Source: Diadema setosum (taxonomy: Eukaryota; Echinodermata; Echinoidea; Diadematoida; Diadematidae). From it: 64,000 bases of DNA. The stretch lies in the NCBI GenBank assembly GCA_033980235.1, contig CM067069.1, forward strand, positions 22,072,034 to 22,136,033, written 5' to 3'. The number at the start of each line of letters is the position of its first letter. Within the stretch, counting starts at the first letter, position 1. Positions 24,453-35,389 of this stretch are shown in pieces. The notes beneath the pieces were generated by a model that was given only the letters and a program-made list of their open reading frames with translations, did not search any database and was not told where the DNA came from. A program made the translations under genes and the position numbers.

Positions 24453-24599
24453 GCAGTCCCCCACCAGACTCGAATCCGTAATAATATTACGTATGAGAGA
24501 CGATAAAAAGAATTAAACCAAGGTACCATCATAATACTCAAATGGTAAGGGAATTTAGACTAAGCCTTTCCTCCAGGTAGATCACGTCGGGGTCACCAA
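24453..24599 (-). other. Internal region of the LTR element
   Basis: 147 bp holding only the priming signals. The primer binding site is at 24581-24598 (minus strand, one base from the 5' LTR) and a purine tract is at about 24457-24466 next to the 3' LTR. The middle is AT-rich and non-coding. Confidence 0.85.
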
Positions 24600-26111
24600 T
24601 GTGGGAAAAATTGATTAATAAATAATGATTTTTGGGTATGTAATAGAGTGTGTGTTGTAGTAATGAAAGTCAGAAGGTTAACATAACATTACAGCTTCGT
24701 TCACACAAACAAAAGGCGTGCTCAATCAATCTCCCTTTTTTTAAGTTTATGATCCACCTGGAGAGCAGTTCACAAAAATGATTGAAACGAGTCAAGTATT
24801 CCCTTTTCTGTTTTTATTACAAAAATAATTCTGGTAGTGGTTCAATTCAAAAATATTGCACAAGACGGAAGAGTGTAATTTTTTGACATCGTAAAACACT
24901 CAAAATCAAGAAATGTGAAAGTTCACACGTACGACATGCATGATGTAGAATGTAACGTTACAGAGTACAATGCACAATCAATAAAAATGAGGACATAGTG
25001 ACATACCAACTAAATGAAAGTCAGTGCGAAGTCCATGCAATAAATGCAAGTGTATGGCGGATTAAGTGTCCACAGTTCACGGTCCATTTAACTAAGCGAT
25101 TTAAGCGTGCCGACTGGTTAAGGTAAGCGAATCGCTGTAGCAGGAGACCAAAATGAAGAACTGGAACGGTGACAGAAAAAGGGGCTCGACGAACGGGATC
25201 CTGCGGAGCTGAGCGGACGCGATGCGATGAAGAGCTCGATGCGGGGATCGTTCGGAGACTTGATGCGACACTCCGTCGTACGGGGCTGAAGAGCCATCGG
25301 AGGTTGAGATGGATGTCAGCTCTCTACCAGCGCGGTAAGTCGGGCGTTGGCAGGAGGCTAAAGAAAACAGTTCGACAGGACAGTGAATCGCCTGGAACGA
25401 TGGTAGACATAGTTGATCTAGATGCTCAGCCGGACAGCGGGTCGTCCATGGCGGGAGCGATGTTTGGTGTGCGGTCACTCGACGACAATATCAAGGAAAC
25501 GTGTCGGAGGACGAATATAAATGAAAGTTCTGTGTCGGAGGCAACAAAACTGCGAAGCTCCATCCCCGGATCTCTGGTACGGTGCGCAGAGAGGACAGCA
25601 GCCGGGTAGAAACTTTAAACAGCCACCGGGCCCATAAAACACAGTTCTATCAAACGTAAAAGGTGAAAAGGGTGACTCTACCGCAGGTGGTGATCCGGAG
25701 GTCGTTCCTCAACGCCGGTTGAAGCGGGAGTGTTTCGATGATGCGAAGGGTCGCGTGACATCTCGCACGTGCGATGGGTGACGCGTGAATAGAGGTCGCG
25801 ATTGGTCAAAAGTAGCGTTAATGATAATAATTACGCACTTCATACGCACTAAAATCTACAGTGATTGGATTAACACTACATCATGAATAATAAATCTACG
25901 TAACGTGTGCTACATTATTGCGACACAACATGACAGTGAACCGGTCTCTGAACCAGATTGCAAAGGTCAAGCAACTGTACATGGAAATTTCCACTAGCTA
26001 TGTAAGGCTGGGGAAAATTTTATATTCAATAGTGAAACAGTGACAAATTAAACTAGCCAAAACACAGGGTAGCTACACACAAAGTAATGAGCGGCTAATC
26101 GAGCCACTACA
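24600..26111 (-). repeat. 5' LTR (minus orientation)
   Basis: Nearly identical partner of the LTR at 22933. A 7-bp deletion between CACTA direct repeats explains its shorter outer end (CACTACA at 26105-26111). Confidence 0.88.
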
Positions 26112-26229
26112 ACTTAAATCAAGAAAATTGAGAAACACAATAGCTGATGTAAGGAAGTATCTACTACATGTACATTATTACATACAAAGAAATTGATATC
26201 CTTTTATATTACCATTTTAATGATTTCAT

Positions 26230-26660
26230 TTGCGCATAATGCCGGGCGACGCTGCGTTTTGAAAGGGGGGGTCAAAATATCGTCTGTCAAGCAAAAAGAA
26301 AAGAGAAATAACAAAAAAAAGTCTTCATAATTATTTTGAGGTGTGATTTTCCGCCGAAAGTCGGCTGACGAGCAAAAACAAAACAAAACTAAAACAAAAA
26401 GAACAAAAAGTTTCCAAATTTTTGCCGCCACTTCCCTCACACTTTATATTTCATACAAAAAGTGGGGGATGCAAACATTCGATCCCTGTAAAAAAAAAAG
26501 GGGGGGAACAGCTCTTCCCCCCCCCCCCCCCCCCCCCCCCCGTGGCCCCACCCCGGCCCACGGTTGCGCCGGTCCGGTTATGGGCTTGTACTGTAATCGT
26601 GATTGTATGTGATTGTGACCATCGTCGAACATCCCCCACTCCTCGGTACGGATTTACGCC
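26230..26660 (+). repeat. Repeat C fragment with C-run
   Basis: Includes TGATTTTCCGCCGAAAGTCG, a C-run at 26517-26540 and GTACGGATTTACGCCGTT at its right edge. The same blocks recur at 38200-38535, where the sequence after CGCCGTT differs. The right edge at about 26662 is therefore the insertion boundary of the inverted-arm element that follows. Confidence 0.55.
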
Positions 26661-26860
26661 GTTAGCTTATTCATGGACCCTACTAGTCCATGGGCCAGGC
26701 CAGATATTGGTACCATCTGAGGTGGCAAAACCTTTTTGGTGTCATTTTGTTTGTCGGGCATAGATATGCTTATCTAGCTATGATAGCATTTCCAAATGAG
26801 TAGCTTAGTCCTAATAAATTAATTTTTAACCCGTTTGGTTTCGCTGTTATATCCCTTTAC

Positions 26861-28552
26861 TACGAAAGACCATTAGTGCCACGGAGAAAAAAAAAACTAC
26901 TATTTCTACTAATCTGTTTAAACAGATTATAATCTGTAATAACAGATTACGGTATTTCTTCTAATCTGTTTAAACAGATTACGGTATTTCTACTAATCTG
27001 TTTAAACAGATTACGATATTTCTACTAATCTGTTTAAACAGATTACATTACTTCAACTAATCTGTTTAAACAGATTATAATCTGTTATAACAGATTACGG
27101 TATTTCTACTAATCTGTTTAAACAGATTACGGTATTTCTTCTAATCTGTTTAAACAGATTATAATCTGTTATAACAGATTACGGTAATTCTACTAATCTG
27201 TTATAACAGATTATAATCTGTAATAAACAGATTACATTATTTCAACTAATCTGTTTAAACAGATTATAATCTGTTATAACAGATTACGGTATTTCTACTA
27301 ATCTGTTTAAACAGATTACGGTATTTCTTCTAATCTGTTTAAACAGATTATAATCTGTTATAACAGATTACGGTATTTCTACTAATCTGTTTAAACAGAT
27401 TACGGTATTTCTTCTAATCTGTTTAAACAGATTACATTATTTCAACTAATCTGTTCAAACAGATTATAATCTGTTATAACAGATTACGGTATTTCTACTA
27501 ATCTGTTTAAACAGATTACGGTATTTCTTCTAATCTGTTTAAACAGATTATAATCTGTTATAACAGATTACGGTATTTCTACTTGTTTAAACAGATTACG
27601 GTATTTCTTCTAATCTGTTTAAACAGATTACATTACTTCAACTAATCTGTTTAAACAGATTAGTAGAAATACCGTAATCTGTTATAACAGATTATAATTT
27701 GTTTAAACAGATTAGAAGAAATACCGTAATCTGTTTAAACAGATTAGTAGAAATACCGTAATCTGTTATAACAGATTATAATCTGTTTAAACAGATTAGA
27801 AGAAATACCGTAATCTGTTTAAACAGATTAGTAGAAATACCGTAATCTGTTATAACAGATTATAATCTGTTTAAACAGATTAGAAGAAATACCGTAATCT
27901 GTTTAAACAGATTAGTAGAAATACCGTAATCTGTTATAACAGATTATAATCTGTTTAAACAGATTAGTTGAAATAATGTAATCTGTTTAAACAGATTAGA
28001 AGAAATACCGTAATCTGTTTAAACAGATTAGAAGAAATACTGTAATCTGTTTAAACAGATTATGGTATTTCTTCTAATCTGTTATTACAGATTATAATCT
28101 GTTATAACAGATTAGTAGAATTACCGTAATCTGTTATAACAGATTATAATCTGTTTAAACAGATTAGAAGAAATACCGTAATCTGTTTAAACAGATTAGT
28201 AGAAATACCGTAATCTGTTATAACAGATTATAATCTGTTTAAACAGATTAGAAGAAATACCGTAATCTGTTTAAACAGATTAGTAGAAATACCGTAATCT
28301 GTTATAACAGATTATAATCTGTTTAAACAGATTAGTTGAATTACTGTAATCTGTTTAAACAGATTAGTAGAAATACCGTAATCTGTTTAAACAGATTAGT
28401 AGAAATACCGTAATCTGTTATTACAGATTACAATCTGTTTAAACAGATTAGTAGAAATACCGTAATCTGTTATTACAGATTATAATCTGTTTAAACAGAT
28501 TAGTAGAAATAGTAGTTTTTTTTTTTCTCCGTGGCACTAATGGTCTTTCGTA
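26861..28552. mobile_element. Giant foldback insertion made of small palindromes
   Basis: A 1692-bp unit ends in inverted TACGAAAGACCATTAGTGCC (26861 and 28552), continued inward by ACGGAGAAAAAAAA. It is flanked by CTTTAC at 26855-26860 and 28553-28558. The interior is dozens of copies of TAATCTGTTTAAACAGATTA or the TTATAA variant, each a perfect palindrome, separated by CGGTATTTCTAC-type spacers. Spacers read one way to about 27650 and mostly the inverse afterwards, so the whole is one large palindrome. No coding capacity. Confidence 0.85.
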
Positions 28553-28605
28553 CTTTACTTCTGAATCGAAAATAACTGCTATAGAAAGAAGAGCACTGTC
28601 CACAG

Positions 28606-29038
28606 GTGTTCTGTTGTAAACGCGGTGCGCTTAGTCTTTATTCAAGGCAGCGAAGGGAATATCCAAGGGTTATGATGTCCACAGCGCTTAGTCTTTATTC
28701 AAGACGGCGAAGGGAATATCCAAAGCTAATGATACAGTGTATATCCCTTTATCTAAAAAGCAAAAAAAAAAAACAATTCCTAGTGGAAATTTTCAAAGGT
28801 CACACTCTGCCTGTCTTTGGTCAAAGAGCGTCAAAAATATTTGGCATTGGTCGGGTTGATGACTGAAATCTATGACTAAGCTACTACTCTGGAAATGCTG
28901 TTATACTTTTATAGCAAAATAATATTCCTTAGATATATGCCATTTCAAAATGCACAACTAGAACTTGCCACCTCAGGTGGTACCAGTAACCCATTTTTCG
29001 GGTCTTGGCCCATGGACTAATTGTGTGACAATTGTTTC

Positions 29039-29080
<42 letters not shown>

Positions 29081-29504
29081 TCTGATTAACAACAATATCA
29101 GTTCTGGTAAACACTGCAAAAAAAAATCAAACAACAAAACAAAACAATGTACCGTTATCATATCTAAAGTTACTAATAAAAGGAATTATCTATACTGTTT
29201 TTATACTACCCTCTCAACAAATACATCAGTTTTAAACAAAAATCACTCTGCTCATTTACAATAGTATTTATTATTACGTATTGTATTGTACCGGTTCATT
29301 GTTTGATGGAAATAAAGCTACATTGGCGTGGCATTAGTGTTTTCACCTCAGCGTTTTCACCGGAAAATGATGAATAATAATAAAAAAAAAAAATCCACGA
29401 GGAATTGCTTTTTTTTTTGTTTTTTAGATAAAGGGATATTATATACACTGTATCATAGGCTTTGGATATTCCCTTCGCGGTCTTGAATAAAGACTAAGCG
29501 CACC
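28606..29504. other. Interior of the composite element, right side
   Basis: Holds a two-copy direct repeat around GCGCTTAGTCTTTATTCAAG (28627 and 28684), the extra arm copy (28877-29024), a (TG)n tract at 29042-29078 and AT-rich sequence. No gene. Confidence 0.5.
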
Positions 29505-29710
29505 GCGTTTACAACAGAACACCTGTGGACATACCATGAGCTCCATGGACATACAGAAGACCGTGCTCTTGTTTCTATAGCGGTTAGCCTCGATTCAGAA
29601 GTATAGCGCGTTTACAACAGAACACCTGTGGACATACCATGAGCTCCATGGACATACAGAAGACCGTGCTCTTGTTTCTATAGCGGTTAGCCTCGATTCA
29701 GAAGTATAGG
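29505..29710 (+). repeat. Two-copy tandem repeat, 103-bp unit
   Basis: The unit starts GCGTTTACAACAGAACACCT and ends CGATTCAGAAGTATA. The copies start at 29505 and 29608 and appear identical, so the duplication is recent. Confidence 0.8.
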
Positions 29711-29929
29711 GATATAAAAACGAGACCAAACTGGTTAAAAATTCATTTATTAGGACTAAGCTACTCATTTGGAAATGCTATCATAGCTTGATAAGCATAT
29801 CTATGCCCAACAAACAAAATGACACCAAAAAGGTATTGCCACCTGAGATGGTACCAATAACCAATTTTTCGCCTCTTGGCCCATGGACTATACAGTAGGG
29901 TCCATGGCTTATTCTTGGGACTCTGCGCG

Positions 29930-31152
29930 GTGGTTGGATGTTTGTTTGTTTGTTTATATAGATTACCGTACGTGTTTACGTGTTGTGGGTCTCTTTGTCA
30001 CAGAGACTCCAACCCCAAGCACCTTCTGATCTGGAGATTCTCCCGCCCGAAACCCCCAGCAAACGGGAGACTCCAAGTTGATGTGTGCGAAGCGCGAGGT
30101 TCCTTAACGTTCTAGATGTTCTCTGGTGCTATCTAAGGCTTATTTTTTCAACATACGATAACAATAAGTAAGAAATCCTTTCCACCGGGAGACACAGAGC
30201 CAGGGCGGGAGAAATCAAATCTCAAACGGGAGAACGGGAGATTTTGCAAAAATGGGCTTTCGGCGGGAGATCTCCCGTCGAAAACGGGAGAGTTGGAGTC
30301 TGTTGTCAGTCCATTCAGGCGTATAATCATATTCATTTTTAATGTCAATGGGCCCCACTCACAAGCTCTGCTTCTTGGGGACTCGTATCCATTTGCTTCA
30401 TGTTCATTCATTACTGTGACTATTATAATATGTCTGGTTTTCAACAAATTGAAATTGAAATTGGAAAAAAAAACAACAACAACAAAACCTCTCTCCAGCT
30501 GGTGCTGTGGTGGTACACGGTCGCTTTGCACCATGGGCGTAAATCCGGGGGGGGGGGGGGGATGGGGGGGGATATATCCCCCCCCCCCTGAAATGGAGGA
30601 GGGGGATGGCCTGTACAATCATCCCCCCCCCTGAATTTTGAGGGAAAAAATGGAGGAAGCAGAAATGTGATTGTATCAATTTTGGCATATTGCATGACGT
30701 TTGTACGCCGGCCTTCAGACAGGTAATAGAGCTGAACAGTATTCTATCTTGTAGGAAAATGTATACATAATTTTCTCAAGCGCTTCGCTCGCGAAGAAAT
30801 TAACATTGACATACACTGTAAGGTATGGCTCAGACGTTGACAACGTCATTATAGGCCTACTATACATGTAGGCCTAAACATGCGCGAGTAACTGGGGACC
30901 ATCTGCAAAATATGTACGAAAATAAACAAACAAACAAGCACAAAAACTATATCGCCATTGAACCCCCTCCATTTCCATTTCCTGAATCATTCCTGAGAAA
31001 CGACAGTGACTAATGACTCAGTCAGGATACATCTATGGGCATACCCAGAGAAGATCAGGGGCGTCGAATCTATGGGGGGGGGGGGGGGGGGGGGGCAAAG
31101 GGGCACCAGATCGTTGTATTGCAATCATAAACATGCAAAAGCTCCGCTATTA
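29930..31152. repeat. Mixed repeat debris
   Basis: A block with recurring CGGGAGA motifs and its inverse TCTCCCG (30030-30300), repeat C pieces with G/C runs at 30530-30650 and 31050-31100, and a TAGGCCTA-rich patch near 30850-30880. No gene recognised. Confidence 0.5.
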
Positions 31153-31281
31153 GTCCAGTCAAAATAGGGTTTCACCCACCACTAATTGCAACAGTACGAA
31201 TTCCACTGCAGTGCAACTTGTTATGGGCTCCTAAACACCATACTAAAAGTCCCAAGAAATCCAATGGGGTAAAGTGGCTAA

Positions 31282-31960
31282 ATTTGCATAATATGCAAAT
31301 TAGCTCCCATAATGATAAAAATACAGTGTTTCCATGAAAACTATGCTTCTAGGTTTCAGATTGGAAAACCGAAAGTGTTTTAACCTATGTTTTCAATGCA
31401 GCTAGTGCGATGCAAACATCTCCATGGACATGATCTGGGCCTCATTTGCATAATATGCAAATTAGCTCCCCATAATGATAAAAATACAGTGTTTCCATGA
31501 AAACTATGCTTCTAGGTTTCAGATTGAAACACCGAAAGTGTTGAAACTTATGTTTTCAATGTCAGTGAGTGCGATGCAAACATTTCCATGTGCATATTCT
31601 GGGCCTCATTTGCATAATATGCAAATTAGCTCCAATAATGATAAAAAATACAGTGTTTCCATGAAAACTATGCTTCTAGGTTTCAGACTGGAACACCCAA
31701 AGTGCTGAAACATATGTTTGCACTGTAAGTTAGTGCGATGCAAACATTTCCATGTACATATTCTGGGCCTCATTTGCATAATATGCAAATTAGCTCCAAT
31801 AATGATAAAAATACAGTGTTTCCATGAAAACTATGCTTCTAGGTTTCAGATTGGAACATCGAAAGTGTTGAAACATAATTATGTTTGCAATGTCACTTAG
31901 TGCGATGCAAACAATTCCATGTACATAATCTGGGCCTCATTTGCATAATATACAAAGGGT
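31282..31960 (+). repeat. 164-bp tandem repeat with paired octamers
   Basis: Four full units and a partial one. ATTTGCATAATATGCAAAT recurs at 31282, 31444, 31608 and 31772, and a decayed copy is at 31939 (spacing 162, 164, 164, 167). Each unit also has AAAATACAGTGTTTCCATGA and TGCTTCTAGGTTTCAGA. Confidence 0.85.
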
Positions 31961-32299
31961 ACCGAGCCAACGGAATATTCAAATGCACCAAAGTGCCCGA
32001 TATGAGCATATCAAGAGTGTTCAAATGTGATATTTCAGTTTCTCTTCACCAAAAACAAACTTTTTAGCATTAGAAACCTAGCATGAATAATTTTAAGCGA
32101 ATAATAGTTTGTTATCAGACAGATAATGACAGCTTATCCATTAATTACGTAGAATCAAAGTACGAATATAAACAACTGTCAACATCTATAACTTGTCCAA
32201 TTTTGTAATTAATGAGCTCTATTTGGAGAGTTGCTTATTCGAACCTGGATGATTCAGCTCTTGCACCCTTGAGGGTTTTGAGATATTGAAGATAGCACA

Positions 32300-35080
32300 G
32301 TGAAAGGAAACTGTGTGGGTAGTGACCAAAGTTACCCCTAGCGATCATATCCCCACGGCCATTTGCAAAACATGCATCAACCAACGCGATTTCCGTTGTT
32401 CTAAGCGTACAAGATTTTTTTTTTTTATTATTATTAAAGTCGTTTGGCCGTCTAGCAAAGACTATTTCCATGAAAGTAGTACCTTTAAAAAGTGGTGCAC
32501 ATGAGTCAAAGCGACTCGGAGGGAGGTACCCGAATTTATCCCTATACCCTCACAGCCCGGTACAAAACACAGTGGAAGTTATAGAAGAATTATTGTTCTA
32601 CAATATCTATAAGATGAAAAGGTGAAATCCTAAAGGCAATGAAAAACATGCAGTATTATACAACAGCGAAAAAAAATGTTCCATGAGTACATGCCTCTGA
32701 AAAGTTCTTCCGCCTGTCTAGCACATACTCTTTTATTTTCGTAAAATGCAATTCAGGTAATACAGGAGACGTTGCTTTACAATATCTATATTGTCAAAAA
32801 GTTGGACATTCAAACGCAAGCCCTTGGGAAGTGCCCAAATCACCCATACCTTGACCTCCGTGGTCCCAAAACAGGTTAACCAAACATGCATTATATGCCA
32901 AAGCAAATTCAGTTGTACATGCACGTAGAAAGTCGTTTTGCCGGGTTGTAAATAAAAACACTTTACTTTTCATGATTTTTAAATGGTAGAAACACTGCTT
33001 TACAATATTCATGTAGTCAAAGGGGTACACAATCAAAGGCCACCGAGTTGGATGTGTTCAAATTAATCATCCAACCCCAGGGCAATATAGGAAACATGCA
33101 CTATCATTTAGCACGAATATGTTCCAATTTTCCAACGGTTGTACAGCAAGTGCCCTATTGTTTTCAAGAAATGCAATATAATTAAAAGAAGAAAAATTAC
33201 TCTACCTTAACTTTATTGTCAAAAGGGTGAACATTTCAAAGCAATCCCTTGGGAAGTGTCCAAAATTACACCTCCGCTCAACACACGGATACTATGAACG
33301 CAATACTGACGTTCTTTGGTGCATGGTCTTAGAAGTAGTTCCGGCAATACAGCTACACACTTTTATATCGATGAACGTCGTGGAAATGATAGAAGAAGCA
33401 TTGCTTCACAATATCTATTCAATGAGAGGATGCACATTAAATTCCAATCCTGTGGGATGTGCCCCAAAGTACCCCACCCTCACGGCAATATAGAAAACAT
33501 TGAATATCATTAACGCGAATATACTATATGTTCCAAACGTACATGTTTCAAACTTCGATCATGCCATGCAGCATGGGCACTTTTGTTTTCAAAAATACAT
33601 TGTAGTTAATAGAGGAGACATCCCTTAACGATATCCATATTGTCAAAAGGGTGAAAATTAAAGGACAATCCCTTGGGAATGGTCCAAAATTACACCTACG
33701 CTCACGCACCCTTAAGACAAAACACAGATATCAGCAACGCAAACACCGTTGTTCTAGCGTGGATGGTTTTAAAAGTAGTCCCGGCAATACAGCACATACA
33801 CTATTTATCAATGAAAAGTCATGGAAATGATAGAAGAGGCTTAACTTTACAAGATCTATACAGTGAAGAGGATGCACATTAATGGCAACCCTGTGAGATG
33901 TGCCAAAAATATTCAACCCTCACGGCAACTTAGAAAACCTATAATATCATACAACGCGAATATATGTTCCAAACGTACATGTTTTCAAAATTCCATCGTG
34001 CTGAATAGCAAAGGCACTTTTGTTTCCAAGAAATGTAACTAATTAATAGAGGAGACATTGCTGTACAATAACTATATTGTCAAAAGGGTGAACATTCAAA
34101 AGTAATCCCTTGGGAAGTGTCCAAATTCACATCTACGCTCACGCCCCCTTATTACAAAACACAGATATTAGCAACGCAAATACCGTTGTTCTAGTGTGAA
34201 TGGTTGTAAAAGTAGTTCCGGCAATACATCAAATACAATTTTCATCGATGACAATTTATGAAAATGATAGAAGAAACTTAACTTTACAAGATCTATACAC
34301 TTAAGACGGTGCGCATCAAACGGCAACCCTGTGGGATGTGCCAAAAATACTCCACCCTCACGGCAATATAGAAAACATATAATATCATATAACGCGAATA
34401 TAATTATATGTTCCAAACGTACATGTTTTCGAAAGTCCATGGTACCGTACAGCAAAGGCACTTTTGTTTCCCCCAAAAATGCAACTAATTAGTAGAGGAA
34501 ACATTGCTCTATACAATACTACATTGTCAAAAAGGTGGACATGCAAAGGTAGTCCCTGGGGAGGTGTCTAAATTTACACCTACGCTCACGCCCTTTGTGA
34601 CAAGATTATACGGATATTAGCAACGCAAAAGCAGTTGTTCTAGCGTGAATGGTTTAAAATGTAGGTCCAGCAATACAGCAAATACACTCTTATATAAATG
34701 AAAAGTCATGAATATGATAGAAGAAGATTTGCTTTACAAGATCTACACAATAAAGAGGGTGCTTATAGAAGAGCGACCCTGTGGCGTGTGCCCCCGAAAT
34801 GCCCTTTATCCTCTTGGCAATATAGAAAACATATAATATCATATAACGCGAATATGTTCCAAAAGTAAATACTGTCAAAATTCGATTGTGCCTTATAGCA
34901 AGGGTATTTTTGTTCTCAAGAAATGCAATGTAATCAATACAGGAGACATTGCTTTACAATACTTATATAGTAAAAAGTGGTGCACATTTAAAGCGGCCCC
35001 TTGGGAGGCGCCCAAAGTTACCCCCTCAACCCCGCGTCCCCATATGCAAAACGTGCATTATGCCAACGTGGGTACTGGTG
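32300..35080 (+). repeat. Degenerate tandem repeat, about 440-bp unit
   Basis: At least six diverged units. ATTGTCAAAAGGGTGAA recurs near 33212, 33646, 34076 and (altered) 34533. GGCAATATAGAAAAC recurs near 33484, 34362 and 34826. Other shared blocks are CCCTTGGGAAGTGTCC, GGCAATACAGC and CGCGAATATATGTTCC. Only short stop-ridden frames. Confidence 0.75.
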
Positions 35081-35389
35081 TTATGAATGTACTCTCATTT
35101 CAGGTGCTAATTTGCATATTATGCAAATTTTACTATTTTGCCCCGCTGGATTTTTGGGACTTTTAGTATGGTGTTCAGGAGGCCTCAACGACTTGCTCTG
35201 CAGTGAAATTCCTACTGTTGCAATTAGTGGTGGGTTACCCCCTAAAAAACGCTAGATTGACTGGACAATAATAAATGCAGGATCCCTTTCGATAAACTTT
35301 GTACAATTTTGACATTGACGTATATTTCCCTATAATTTATCAAAGAGTGTGCAGCAGATCTTTCACTTAACAAAAGCACCCTCATATGC

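Larger units (their letters stand above)
22933..26111 (-). mobile_element. Young two-LTR element with tRNA-Trp primer site and 147-bp interior
   Basis: Two near-identical LTRs (22933-24452, 1520 bp; 24600-26111, 1512 bp) flank only 147 bp. The whole is bounded by ACTT (22929-22932 and 26112-26115), a 4-bp target duplication. On the minus strand the LTR reads TGTAGTG...CCCACA. One base inside the 5' LTR is an 18-nt primer binding site complementary to ATCACGTCGGGGTCACCA, the 3' end of animal tRNA-Trp with CCA. A purine-rich GGTGGGGGA precedes the other LTR. No gag or pol is present, so it is non-autonomous or collapsed by deletion or assembly. Confidence 0.88.
26664..29917. mobile_element. Composite inverted-arm element
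   Basis: The left arm (26664-26854) and right arm (29709-29917) are inverted copies of about 200 bp, clearly similar throughout: CATGGACCCTAC, AGTCCATGGGCCA, TTGGTACCATCT, TTTTTGGTGTCATTTTGTTT, GGGCATAGATATGCTTATC. A third, diverged copy of the right arm lies at 28877-29024. Between them are the nested palindrome array (26861-28552) and degenerate inverted blocks around CTTAGTCTTTATTCAAG (28627-28760 and 29410-29505). No transposase is seen. Confidence 0.7.
31153..35266. mobile_element. 4.1-kb inverted-repeat element filled with tandem repeats
   Basis: Terminal inverted repeats of about 150 bp (31153-31305 and 35105-35266) share GTCCAGTCAA, CACCCACCACTAATTGCAAC, ACACCATACTAAAAGTCCC and the inner ATTTGCAT..ATGCAAAT. 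Between them are a 164-bp tandem repeat (31282-31960) and a degenerate array of about 440 bp (32300-35080). No transposase frame exists. No clear target duplication was found; the left flank is TATTA and the right flank AATAATA. Confidence 0.75.

Noticed and set aside
24581..24598. Fragment of a tRNA-Trp gene
   Set aside because: Only the 3' 18 nt including CCA are present and they abut an LTR. Eukaryotic tRNA genes do not encode CCA, so this is a primer binding site.
26891..28510. CRISPR-like array (regular short repeats with spacers)
   Set aside because: The spacers are themselves repeated, the repeats are perfect palindromes that invert at the centre, and the context is animal DNA with spliced genes.
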